Of a stretch of 64,000 nt of DNA, positions 43,814-55,000 are shown one piece after another; position 1 is the stretch's first letter, and each line of letters begins with the position of its first letter. The notes under the pieces are model-generated. The model made no database searches, was not told the origin of the DNA, and saw nothing but the letters and a program-made list of their open reading frames with translations. Location: assembly GCA_036768485.1 (NCBI GenBank), contig JAVLUZ010000142.1:9421607-9485606 (forward strand), given 5' to 3'. The translations under genes and the position numbers were made by a program. Source of the DNA: Mermis nigrescens (Eukaryota > Nematoda > Enoplea > Mermithida > Mermithidae).

Positions 43814-44633
43814 TTTAGGACTGCATGCCGGTTGCAGGTCACACATTGGCAGTATGTAAAAATGTGTTTGTTTAAAAATATATTTATATAAAATATCTAC
43901 TAAAAATTTGTTCGCTCATACAAAGACACTACTTGATTTACCGGTCCCCCATTTTGGGATTTCACCCTTCCCTCAACTCTTGACCTTGGGAAACTATGAT
44001 CGGAAATTACAGTGCAGTTTCCGTCATATTACCTGCCACACCAGAATTGGATGACCGAAAAAGCGTGTTTAAACATGCATTACTGCAAAAGCGAGCACAA
44101 CAATGGCTGCAGTCCTGTCTTTACTTAGCTTATTTCCTTTGTTCGTTTATTTCTTTGACACTGTTTTCTAATTTATAGTAATAAAAGTTTTTATAGTGCT
44201 TGTTCAGCCATATTTTTTATCAACTTTTCCAAGTCTTCATCAACGGCAACTTGTTAAATTAAGTATGCTTTCATGCTGCTGACTTTATTCAATAAATCCT
44301 TCACACATTTAATCTACTATTATTGAAAATAAAAATGAATTGTTTGACATTCGATAAAGTGTTTAATATTACGATTATTCTCTAGCTCATGTGCATACAA
44401 AATATTCTAAGAGTACTATTTATGGGTATAGGTATATAAGCTTGACCCTCGGCATTACCCTCGGCCTCGGCCGAGGCAAGGATTTTAAGTCGCCTCGGCC
44501 TAGGCCGAGCAGGCCGAGGGTCCAAAAGTACCCTCGGTCCGATCACTGGTCAGGACCCCCAGCAAACCCCGCACGTGCATGTCTGGTCCGGACCCCCCAT
44601 TCCTCCTACAGCTACGTGTCTACATATAGTTCT

Positions 44634-44733
44634 NNNNNNNNNNNNNNNNNNNNNNNNNNNNNNNNNNNNNNNNNNNNNNNNNNNNNNNNNNNNNNNNNNN
44701 NNNNNNNNNNNNNNNNNNNNNNNNNNNNNNNNN
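44634..44733. other. Assembly gap, exactly 100 N
   Basis: A run of exactly 100 N is the usual placeholder for a scaffold join of unknown length. It falls three bases after a transposon target duplication. Gene content changes strand across it. Confidence 0.99.
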
Positions 44734-45299
44734 TACAACGCTATAAGATAAGGACCTAGGGACGCAGGGTATACTACTCACCCGAAATCGATACACCCTC
44801 GATTTAATTTCTGTGCTATTTTTGGCTATTTCGTCCCATCAAACCCTCAGAATTTAATTACTGCCCATGTATGGGTCCGACCAGACCCGTTTCACACGCT
44901 AGATTTCTTATTATATACAACAACGACTACAAGCACACACTGTTGTCAGCTATCTAAAGTTAGAAAGTGTGATAAGAGCTTATTCAATTTTGTTATTTCT
45001 AAGGGCTGCGATGCAGTTTAATTAAGGTACGAGAACATTAATTTTTGAAAATTCATTCTCTCCTTAAAAGCAAAGAACATATATAAGGGAATGAGAAAAT
45101 CGTGCTTTACACCAGCTTTTAGTTCAAACAACTTAGAAAGACTAGAAAGTTTTGAAGATATATACTAAAAATAGAGGTAAACAAAAACGATTAATAAATC
45201 GGGAAATTGCCAGAAAATAAAAAGAATATACTGATATAGATTGGATTTGCAGTAACATGTAGGTTAGTTATGGTTTAGTCTCGGACAACAAAAATTAAC
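44734..45299. other. Edge of contig 2; no further TYW3 exon seen
   Basis: 566 bp with no recognised coding sequence. The next TYW3-like exon would be expected here or beyond the contig edge. Confidence 0.6.
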
Positions 45300-45508
45300 C
45301 TCGAATTTTCATTGGAAATTATAGTTAATCGGCCGGAGCACGAAGAAGTTGTAAAATAATCACTAGAGCTATTTATTAATTCGACTAGATCAATAATAGG
45401 TTCGTCAACTGATCCCTTCCGGCTCAAATCGGCTTTTGAAAGGCACAAGCTTTTTTGCACATCAAACGTAGCATTTCTGCGAGACGCCTCAATTCCGATT
45501 TGCAACAT
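45300..45508 (-). CDS. TYW3-like gene, first coding exon (partial gene)
   Basis: Minus strand. ATG at 45,506-45,508; 69 codons plus 2 nt; proposed donor ag|gttaat at 45,299-45,298. DVQKSLCLSKADLSRKGSVD, EPIIDLVELINSSSDYF and TTSSCSGRLTI match tRNA wybutosine-synthesising protein 3. CLSKADLSRKGSVDE and FTTSSC-GR are hallmark stretches of that SAM-dependent methyltransferase, which acts on the modified G37 of tRNA-Phe. The rest of the gene is missing because the contig ends 566 bp further on. In flipped orientation it lies downstream of canoe, same strand. An additional upstream exon cannot be excluded. Confidence 0.87.
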
Positions 45509-48319
45509 GAGAAAAAAATGACTGAAACTCAAATTAAAAGATCTTATCAAATGGATCTAACGTACATATTGTGTGAGAAACTTGCGATTAAAGCAACATA
45601 ATTTCCAAGCCATTTGCTCTAAATCGATTTCAGCGATTTGAAAATAAAAGAAGGAGTCGATAGAGCGTGGAATATCTTCGCTACAGAAAACATACCATTT
45701 GGCCATTTACCATATCATCATCACATGAACATAATTTAAATTTAGGAGATTCAAGAGTTAGAGGTTAAAATAAGTGAAGTTAAAAATTGATGGTCTGTTT
45801 TTGAAGGTATCTCATCAAGCTCTATACATCCATAAGCATAAAAAGATTGCGATAAAAAAGATCATCACATTAAAAATTTTGTTCCGGGGTCCACTGAGGG
45901 TTTGATTCTATAGGGATCTGAATCCTCTCATGCGTCTGACCTGCTTATACTTTTCACTGAGGGTCCAGGGATTGCGTGTACTATTGTGTGGAGGGCAACT
46001 GAGTAAAGGTCGCGCAATAAGTCCCATAAAAGAAGCACATAGTCAGGGAGGGATAAAATTCAAAACTGTAGTCAACGGGAGGGGGTGAAACCCACAGGTT
46101 TTTTGCGAATTGCGTTTACAAGGTAAGATTTAAAAATGACTGAAAAAGACGCCATTTTGGGCCCAAATCGCTCGACACATATAATTTTTGGAGTCTTAAG
46201 CGAAAGAATACCTCTCACACGCGCATCCCTTCCCACGTGCAATTGCAACGCATTGTACTCGATCAAAAAGATTCTGTCAAAAATAATATGCATAACAACA
46301 TTTACTTTTATCAAGTGCATGGACGGGTTTTATCCTCGCTAAGGGTTCAGAGAGACAGCAAATTTTTGAGTGCCATAAGCGTCTTAAATTTGATCAAAAG
46401 GTATCCGATGAAGAATTTACATTTATAAGGGGGATGGAAAGTATTCGTATCAAAAACGCGTCCTTCTTACTGTAAAGAATTTTGTGCAGCCTGATTTAAC
46501 CGATTTGGAAATAAATATGGTCTACGCAACCTGTTCGCATATGAAAAGCAAAAATAAACGATTGTAGACCAGCTTGAAAACTTTCTTTTTAGCTACTCCT
46601 TTTCAGGCTAAAATTTCTCGCATTTTCATACAATTTTAATGTAAATTTTCAAGTGCCTTGATCGCAATTTTTTGATGCCAATGGATAGTGCTCGATAAGA
46701 AACATTGAAAAATGGTGTTTTCGCCATTCCACCACACCATTGTTAAGGCCATTTTTTGACCTTTGAAAAATTTTGCACCCCCCCAGAATTTTCTTGCTGC
46801 CCACGTATGGTTACCTACCCGAACCCAAATACTCTAGTACTTCAGGACCCGACCCGAACCCGAATAAACTGAACTCGACTACCCGATCCCGAATAAATTT
46901 ATTTTGACTACCCGAGTCCAAATGCTTTTACAATTTATTCGGGTTTATTAGGGTATTCTTAAGCACTAAAACACCTTAATTTTATGTCAATTCGGCGCTT
47001 CGCGCAGGTTTTTTTCAATCTCTCCACGTTAAATTTTGAAGTTTTTTTCTCACAAAATGATTGTCAAATAAAATTTCGCTCTAAAAAATGCTTCGTTATT
47101 CATTCTTACAATTTGTTTCTATCACATTAAACTTTATAAATAGCAGCTTTTTGGCCAGTGAGCAAGCGATTTATTCACACAGGACAAACTGAGCAAACTT
47201 TGCAGTTGAAATAATTATTGGCTCTTATCTCAAAATGATCCTAGGCACAGCTTTGGCAATGTTTTTGGCATATACATATAATGCATGCGTTTACGCAGGG
47301 CGAGGCGACCCCCTTAGCGCAAAAATAATTTTGGAATAATAAGATAATGCATGGGAAATAATGAAAATTAGCATCTTTTTATTAGAAAACCCTCATAATT
47401 TTTGCGTTTCGCGTCGTATGATTCATATTTTAATTTTATGAGCTTAATGAATTAGAACATGTCCGGATACGTAAGAAAATGAAATTTATTTTGCGTACCG
47501 CCAAACAAATTCCAAATTATAGGGTCACAAATTTATGGATCCCCTTCAGTAAAACCCTGCGTAAGCCCCTACATTTTAGCGAATTAATTAAATCAAGGCT
47601 ACTAGTAAAAAATTAAAAAATTGCCTAAAAATATAATTATTTTGTTAAAAATATATGTAAAATATACCATTGAATGAGAAAAACGCTCAATGAGAGACTC
47701 GATCGATAAAAGATACTGCAATGGCAGCACAGAACATTTGAGCGATATGTGACGCGCAGCTTAAGTAAGTCACTTTGTGAGTTTTTATACCATATTCGTC
47801 CCTACAAAACCTTAAAATTTTGTTTCAGATGATGAGAATGGCAAAATTGTATTGCGCTTTGGCCAATTCAATTTTCTGATGTATCTGCGATCAAAAAACC
47901 TCAATTCAAATTGAAAATGCTATCTAAAAAAATTTTCCCGCGCTTCGCGCTGTATTGACAAATTATCGCCCTTTTTATTGTCAGAGACCCAGAAATTGCT
48001 GAAGTGCAGTACTAAAAGTCGTAAAACAAATTTTGGCACCCAAGAAATAGAAGGCACCATAGTCGCACAAGATGGATGGTTTGGGAGTCAGCCCAGGCTA
48101 CGGGTCAGATGGGATTGAAGACCTAAAATTATGTAACTTTATCCACTTCAATAACCCTAAATATGTGGTAGGTATAAAGATTAGAGCACGAAAGCTACCT
48201 TTTTACTGCTCAAGAGTATCTTTTCACACATTTTTTGTTTAATTTTAAGCTACATACGAGTACGTACCTGTCCTCATAAAATTTTATATTTTTTTACTGA
48301 TGGTCACAAAAGACTCAAG

Positions 48320-48554
48320 CATACGTGGGCAGCACCAAAATTCTGGAGGGGTGCAAGATTTTTTAAAGGTCAAAAAAGGCCTTAAAAATGGTAGTATGGC
48401 GAAAAAACACACGTTTATCATCGAGCACTATCCATTGGCATCAAAAGATTGCGAATAAAAACAAAAAATTTTAAAAATCGAATTCTGGAAGGTATATTGA
48501 TTTCAGGGGGGTTATTTTGGTTTCTAGGGGGTGCATACCCCACGCCCAGGTGTG
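48320..48554. mobile_element. H-family MITE
   Basis: Begins catacgtgggcagc, ends cgcccaggtgtg. Flanks gactcaag and ctaccaag match only partly. Standard H core. Confidence 0.7.
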
Positions 48555-49882
48555 CTACCAAGCCTCCATATGTTTATGGATTATATATATTGGTTTAATA
48601 TATTATATTACATATTACCCCATATATTAGTTTATTTTGCGTATATGTTTACTAAACTACCCGAACCCGATCGGGTAATTTGGATACCCCAAATCGAATA
48701 AAACTGAACTGGGTTGTCAGATTCCAAATAAACTATGGTGAACTACCCTAACCCCAATACACTAAAATTCACTATCTGTCGTGTCCCCACTACGTATCAA
48801 ATATGCATAAAGGTAACGAATCGAAATTTTTTTTGAGGGGGGTAGGGGGTCCCGGCCATTTTTATGGGGGTGGGGTATTTACTTCCAATTTTTGGCTGAA
48901 AACGACCGAAAAACGCCTAAATACGGCCAAAAAATTCAATTTTTTCAAAAAGGTAGCAGAGATCAAAAATTTTCTGGCTTCGGGGGGGGGAGAGGACGTC
49001 CGACTTTGAGTGGGAGGGATCCTACCCATTCCCCGTTACACGTATGCAGACATGTATATAGAATCTTTGGGAAGGCTTCCGTTGTATAAAATGAATGATA
49101 TTCCGCAGATAATTCTCAACCGAAAACAAATGTTTATTAGAAAATTCGTCACAACATTAACGAGTTTGCTGTATTATATGTAGTATGATACAGTAAAAAG
49201 GCGAAAAATGGAACTTTCAAGTAGTAAGACGCGTAAACGAACAATACGCATATATAATGCAAACGAATCAGTCTTGTTTAAGTAGAACGAAGACAGTATA
49301 ACGATAGCAGCTTCATAATAACGTTAAAATGCATATCACCAATAGGCACGAACGAAGCGCAGATACGCGAAAGTTATTCGATTAAAAAAATTTACACGAA
49401 GAACTTTCAAAATCAAACGAGCAGAAGACAAATTTAACGAGCTCTCCTTAGAGTAAAACATGAACTCTAGAAAAAAATCCATAAATTCAACTTTACATAT
49501 AGTCATATTTTGATTTAGTTAAATAAAAATAGGAGAAATAAATTTCAAAAAAGCCACGATTCTAACTTGAGATCGAACTTGTACCCATACATTATAATCG
49601 TACAAAGAATTCGTCGGTTAAACTATGTATATCTGTCGAATGAAAGAATTCTCAAATAAAGTCTCCTGCGGCAAACCCTGGACTCGTTACTCAAGAAAAA
49701 GACCCATCTGCCCTACATACATTCAAGGTCTTCCTTCTACTAGCCAATTCGTAACTTTACTGGAAGTCAACTTATATAATCTTTATAATATTTCAAAATT
49801 AATGTAATTGGAGGGTTTAGAGAAAGTACATCATTGTAAAATTCATTTATTTTCATCAGTTTCATTGTTTTGTTTTACGCAG

Positions 49883-49946
49883 AAGGGCTGTAGAACATAC
49901 GCTCGTCTACGAGTTGGAAATTCAAGGAAATGGAGATAAAAACGAA
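49883..49946 (+). CDS. Possible exon of an unidentified gene
   Basis: 64 nt between a good acceptor (gttttacgcag) and a donor (gaa|gtaagc). One frame is open: RAVEHTLVYELEIQGNGDKN. I do not recognise the family. The frame continues another 42 codons past the donor before a stop. It may be chance in AT-rich DNA. Confidence 0.2.
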
Positions 49947-51617
49947 GTAAGCTTAATGCTTCGAAACATTTATATAAAGAGAATGCTTAAAATCAAAGTT
50001 TACATGCGAGACTGTTACAGTAATGACCCCGAAACGGCCAGGTCAAAATTCGAATGCTTAACAAATCTTCTACGGTAAAAAAGGGTCAATAATTGATGAT
50101 AGAGGAGCACGATCTTCATTTCGTGATGTTTTCTTTCGAGCTCATTCGGCAAAAGTTGAAAACAGACTTGTTTGCAAAAAATGTGATTTTGGAGGCCAGT
50201 TTTCGGAGATCTGCTAAATACGGGTTTCCAAAGTCCCAGTAGGTAGTTTAATATGTTCGATTACGCTCGAATCTCATTTTCTTACGATCTACTTTAAATC
50301 TAATTTTCTTATAATGTTCAAAAATTTCCATTGTTTTAAATTTTTAGAATATTAAAAACCATATCATTAAATTCGAATTCGCACTTAATTATAAAATAAA
50401 TCGGTGTTGCGAAGGAAAGAAAAATCCTATCGCGGATCATTCGGATGTTAAAATTATCACGCGACATGAATTTTGCCTAAAATTTACATATTAAAAGAAA
50501 CAATGGAAATGTACAAAAAAAGTTCTAATACGTAAAGAAAGAATGTCGAGATATCTTAGTCAAAAGGCGCTGATCCGATAATGCATTGTACGTTTGGAAA
50601 AAACAAATAAAAAAGTAGTAATGCAGAAAAATTAGACGTAAACTAGAAAATATAATAAAATTTAAAGAGAAAGTTTGCTAAAACATTATGATAATTATAT
50701 AATTCATCCGATCAAAATCGCGTAAGGCCCAAAATTTCTAAAAGAATTTGGTCAAAAATATTTGAAAAACAAATTAATCCAAAAAATTTTGAAATTTTTC
50801 TTATTCTATCCGTCAAAACGTTAGAAATAGGTACAATAACGTAAGCGTAGCTATAGAAACAATCAAAAAATACGCACAACATAAAACGCGCGCTCTGAAA
50901 ATATTAGAATTTTACAGGAAAACGCAGTGGAAAACGATGTCGAAAAATAGGATAAAATATCTCGATTGTTATCAAACGTTATAGACATACGTGTTTATGC
51001 ACTGAAGTCAGAAAGAAGCACGAAAATAAAAAATACAAAAAAATGAACGCGCGCGCGAAGGCTCGTATTTTGGATATACACGTTTTATAAGAGAGTACGC
51101 CGCAGTAACAGCACGGATGCTGTTCCCAGAAACATCAACTTTAAACCCAATTTGAACATACGTTACACCGAATAGCAACGGTCTGGATTACTATAGCTCG
51201 ATATAATTGCTATCCGCTTCATCGGCCAAAAGATTACGTACAATAAGTTATACAGCCTCACATACTGTAAAAAAATCAAGCCGAGCTACATACTTTCTAC
51301 TGAGAATGGAATTTTACCTAATGTGCGCATTATATGCGTATCCCTGTTCCTAATAACAGTACGCCCTCGCCAACAAAGTAGGAATTTTACGTTGCGTGCA
51401 TAAAAACGGAAGCCGCGATTAGGGTTTTCATTCGCTAATTAAATTCATAGCTTACATATTTATTTATAACATTAGTGAATTAGAGACAGCGCTACAGTAA
51501 GCTGGATCTTTAGCTCGTGGCGTTAAGTGAAGAAATCAGTTGTAAAATTAATCAATGCTTCATTAATTAGCTAGCCAAGAGATGATACGTATACGATGCA
51601 GTTAAAGCGCTTATAGT

Positions 51618-51815
51618 CAGACGCGTAACGGGAGGGGGGTCGATCCCCACCCAAAGTTGGTCGTCCCACATCCCTCGAAGTCGGAATACTTTTGATTCCC
51701 CCTCCCCGATTTTGGAAAAATTTGTGATTTTTGGCCGTTTTTAGGTGTTTTTTGGCCAAAAATTAGAGGTCGTTTACCCCCTCCTCCTGTAAAAATAGCC
51801 GCAAACCGCCTCTTA
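51618..51815. repeat. P-family G-rich repeat, in presumed canoe 3' UTR
   Basis: Left gacgcgtaacgggaggg, right part cccctcctcctgtaaaaat; inverse orientation of the copy at 6,297-6,484. Lies about 80 bp beyond the canoe stop codon. Confidence 0.65.
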
Positions 51816-51893
51816 AAATTTAGAGGCATCGCGCGTACGCTTACAATGCTCAATGCGAAAGAAAATAGTTTAATCGATTAATTGCATAATTAA

Positions 51894-52022
51894 TTATTGC
51901 ATGCCGGTTTCGATTTCGCGTTGGGCGCTCGAAGTTTTGAACCTAGTTTTCGGCGTCGCGTCTCCGACTTCTTTAGCGAATAACTTCATCTTATCCTTGA
52001 AGCTTAGCTTCTCCACTTCTGG
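51894..52022 (-). CDS. cno: canoe last coding exon with stop
   Basis: Minus strand, acceptor cctcgcag, 42 codons then TAA at 51,894-51,896, phase 0 in. PEVEKLSFKDKMKLFAKEVG and TPKTRFKTSSAQREIETGMQ match the conserved afadin C-terminus (PENLTFKERQRLFSQGQDVS, KASRKLTELENEL). This tail is diagnostic of the family. It proves that the 3' end of the gene is on the strand opposite to exons 1-23. A candidate polyadenylation signal is about 430 bp downstream. Confidence 0.95.
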   Translation of the reverse strand, partial: PEVEKLSFKDKMKLFAKEVGDATPKTRFKTSSAQREIETGMQ

Positions 52023-55000
52023 CTGCGAGGGGTAAAAAACGATCGGATAATTCAAAAGAATAAAACGAATTTATTAATTAAGTTACGTATATAAAATAAA
52101 GTAACGAGTGAAAATGAAGTAAGTACTCTAAGTAATAAAATTTTAATAATAATATTAATAACAATAATAAAATTGATAATTAATTTGAAAAATTAAAGTA
52201 ATTTCAATTGAAGTCCTAACTTAAAATTAGATTTGGATTTTTTAAGTAAAGGAATCAATATCTAAAAAGATTAAGAATAAAAGAAATATAAAAAACAAAA
52301 TAAAAAAATCGAATTTTATCATTAATAACTAATAGTTAATTACTTAAACATATTTAATAGGGATGCAACGGGTAGCCGGATCCGTTGTTACACGGTTTAT
52401 TTGGAGCCGGACCCGATATTGATTTTTTTCGACACCCGGACCCCGTAAATTTTTCTTGCAAAAAATAACGGGTAAAGGGAAAATAAATTCTTTCAAAGTC
52501 GTTTTTTTAGCTTTTTTCTTAGATAAGGCTAATGCACCACCATTTAGGATCATAACGTAATGCGGCTTTCGTTTCTGCACATTTTTTTAGATTTTATTCC
52601 TTTTACAAATCACCGTTTCTAGCTTCCAGATGTTTTCGTACGTAGTAAATCTGTACTTTTACCACAGTTCCGAGATGACCGAGCTGAACGTAGCTCGTTT
52701 TTTTTGAACTTTCCACATTCGTAAATTAGATTGATAGAGAAACAAACGTACATATAATTTAGTGGTCTGTCTAATTCGTATCTTCCGTATCGGACCCGGA
52801 CCAGATATTCGAAACAACCCGAATCCGTTCCATCTATAATAATTATTTACCTACGTATTGATTAAAATTTTCGTTTCGGACGTTAATGAATATCTAATAA
52901 AATTATTTTTTCAAAATTTATTTACTACCTTAATAAATAATTCGCGTTTAAATAATCAAATTTTTTTTATTTTACGTCATACGTCGATTGGCTTACGATG
53001 AAGGAGTGTGAACTTTTCTGCAAATTTCTCAATCTTTCTTGACGCGGATCTCGATAAACTTCCTGCGCCCCGATCACTCGAGCCCGGCAGCCATTTGTCG
53101 TCTCCTCCGAATTTTCGTCGTAAATATATTTCGTTTGACTTTGCGGGCTCGCAAAACTATATTTTTAAAGTATTTTATAACTTTGAATTAAGGTCCATTC
53201 GAATAAATTTAGAAACTAAGATTTTTTCGACGTGAATGAAAATCCGAGAAATTTCAATCAATTTAAGACAATATTGCGCATATACGCATTTATAACGAAC
53301 GAGCGTTATTTATATATGGACGCGACGGCATCGAAAAAAGAGACCAAATAAACTACACATCTCGTAAAAGGCGGTAAAATAAGGGAACGCCGTTAGAAAT
53401 GGCTCAGCCGGTTGAAAAGTCTGATAGTCATTTTTGACAATGAATAAGAAAAATCGCCGAAATTTTTATCACATAGAGCCATACCTGGGCTTGGGGGTTA
53501 TGCACCCCCCCCCCAAGAAACCAAAATACCCCCTCAGATTTCAGTTTTTGAAATTTTTTCGTTTTTTCCGCAACTTTTTGATGCCAATGGATAGTGCTCG
53601 ATGAGAAACGTTGAAAAATGGTGTTTTTCGCCATACCACCACTTTTAACGCCATTTGTTGACCTTTGAAAAAATCTTGCACCCCCCAGAACTTTGGTGCC
53701 GCCTACCTATGCATATAGCACGATGATCAGAAAAATGCGTCGAAGCCAAAATTTGACAATAAAAAAATAATTTTTTAAATTTTTTGTATTCTGTAATCAG
53801 TAGATACTAAAACTCGTAGTTAATTCATTCGTATTTAACATTTATGGTAGTAATAACATTATTAGCACCCAAAGTTCGGCGGAGAGCGCAGATGGTTGGC
53901 TCGAAATTTTAGGCGAGGTTGGTCGGACAATGATAGGTAGCGCGTTAGCGCGTACCTATAATATGCAGGTATACCTAACACCGTGCACCCCCTACTACTA
54001 TAACGGGAACATTTGGGAGGTGTGATTTTTTTAAAGACGGATAATAGAAAAATTCGCTGCCGGTGATATTTTTGTTCTCTACATTCAGCACTAACTGTGC
54101 AAAGAAAGTGTAAAGTTTTGGCATAACGTTATAACATATAACAAGTTTTGTCACTTTTTTCCAAGGCTTGTAGACAAGTCAGTATAAATGATTCACACAA
54201 TTTAATCGCATAGAGTTGTAGAAGAAAGAATTCTCCAGATAAGGCTTTTTTGTTTCTCAAATTTCACATCAGTTCTCGATTGAGAGTGCAAAGAGTGCGA
54301 AAATCTGGGGGTGAAAAAACGTATTTTGGTCGAGTTTACGACTTCTTTACGTCTGCCAACAACTCCGGTTGTGAGTCCTAAGAGATTTTTTCTGATAGAA
54401 ATGTACTATGGTTTATACGGTACTTTCTGCTTGCCGGCAAACTTTTTTAGACTCAATACGGAATTAATTTAGGGGTTTTAAGCTTTACACTCGCGTGGAT
54501 AGTGTAAAAAAACAGATTTTGTCCCTAAGAATTCTGCGCCAACTCCACCGCTTTCCGCTTATAACTCGGGATAAATTAAATAAAAGAAAATAAAATACCT
54601 TGTAAGGGCTACACGTCGTAGCAAACCGCGTTTAGAAAACGCAATATTGATTTATTTATATTGGTGTAAAGTTCGAAATCAGGGGTGTGAAATGGGCAAA
54701 AAAACACGTTTTCCCCCTATTTTGATTGGTAAATAGTATGTCGAATATTTTGCGCAACATAAGTTTTCCACATACAAACGAACTACAATTCAAAGGCAAG
54801 TTTTCCACATACAAACGAACTACAATTCAAAGGCTACAAACTGGCCCAAACCAAATTTCTTTACACTCAATGGGGAGTTAGATTCAGATTCTTAAAGTTT
54901 GCAATGTAATAAATGGTGGGCAATGTGTTTTTGTCGGTTTTTTGTTCGTCCCTTTCTCCGTTTAGAAGTCGAGATAGGTCGAATAGAAAAAAATAAAGTA

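Larger units (their letters stand above)
41678..44548. mobile_element. Z-family element nested in Y, 8-bp TSD
   Basis: Begins cagtgatcggaccgagg and ends cctcggtccgatcactg. Perfect flanks gtcaggac (41,670-41,677 and 44,549-44,556). Y at 32,452 shows the uninterrupted target. Both ends carry inward arrays of CCTCGG/GCCGAGG palindromes. 2.87 kb, non-autonomous, containing nested H (42,019), a P-type repeat (about 42,560-42,766) and F1 (43,426). Confidence 0.9.
41420..44585. mobile_element. Y-family element nested in X, 8-bp TSD
   Basis: Begins catagatgcacagcg and ends gcacgtgcatgtctg, with perfect flanks gtccggac (41,412-41,419 and 44,586-44,593). It occupies the same position in X as the Y at 32,452. 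Interrupted by Z at 41,678. Confidence 0.88.
41307..44622. mobile_element. X-family element interrupted by Y and Z, 8-bp TSD
   Basis: Begins cgggcacctagctg and ends cagctacgtgtcta. Perfect flanks catatagt (41,299-41,306 and 44,623-44,630). An X element at the equivalent site of arm 2 (60,581-60,741) has the matching target (actatatg/actatacg), so the X insertion is shared. Without the nested insert it would be about 150 bp. Confidence 0.9.
37611..44633 (+). repeat. Arm 1 of large inverted repeat
   Basis: From aggaatactattatttaccgg onward this arm matches the reverse complement of 60.57-64.0 kb through introns, exons 20-23 and shared transposon insertions. The match ends at the N gap. About 3.2 kb of nested transposon inside X at 41,307-44,622 is unique to this arm. 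The partner arm reaches the window end, so the true left limit may lie further left. Confidence 0.92.
41228..44633. other. Intronic remainder of contig 1, nested transposons
   Basis: After 70 bp of intron the sequence is almost entirely one stack of transposons (X>Y>Z>H and others) up to three bases before the gap. No canoe exon here. Confidence 0.85.
45509..51893. other. Region between TYW3-like exon and canoe 3' end
   Basis: No firm gene. Contents: an old repeat (about 45,790-45,920), H fragment (46,660-46,808), a repeat whose edges are rich in acccga/aataaa words (about 46,810-48,780) with an H element inside (48,320-48,554), a P repeat (about 48,854-49,045), AT-rich unique sequence with one weak exon candidate (49,883-49,946), and a P repeat in the presumed canoe 3' UTR (51,618-51,815). 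A minus-strand AATAAA is at 51,459-51,464. Confidence 0.6.

Noticed and set aside
46136..46342. Overlapping + and minus frames at 46.07-46.43 kb as genes
   Set aside because: They coincide with an old interspersed repeat, are short and show no family motif.
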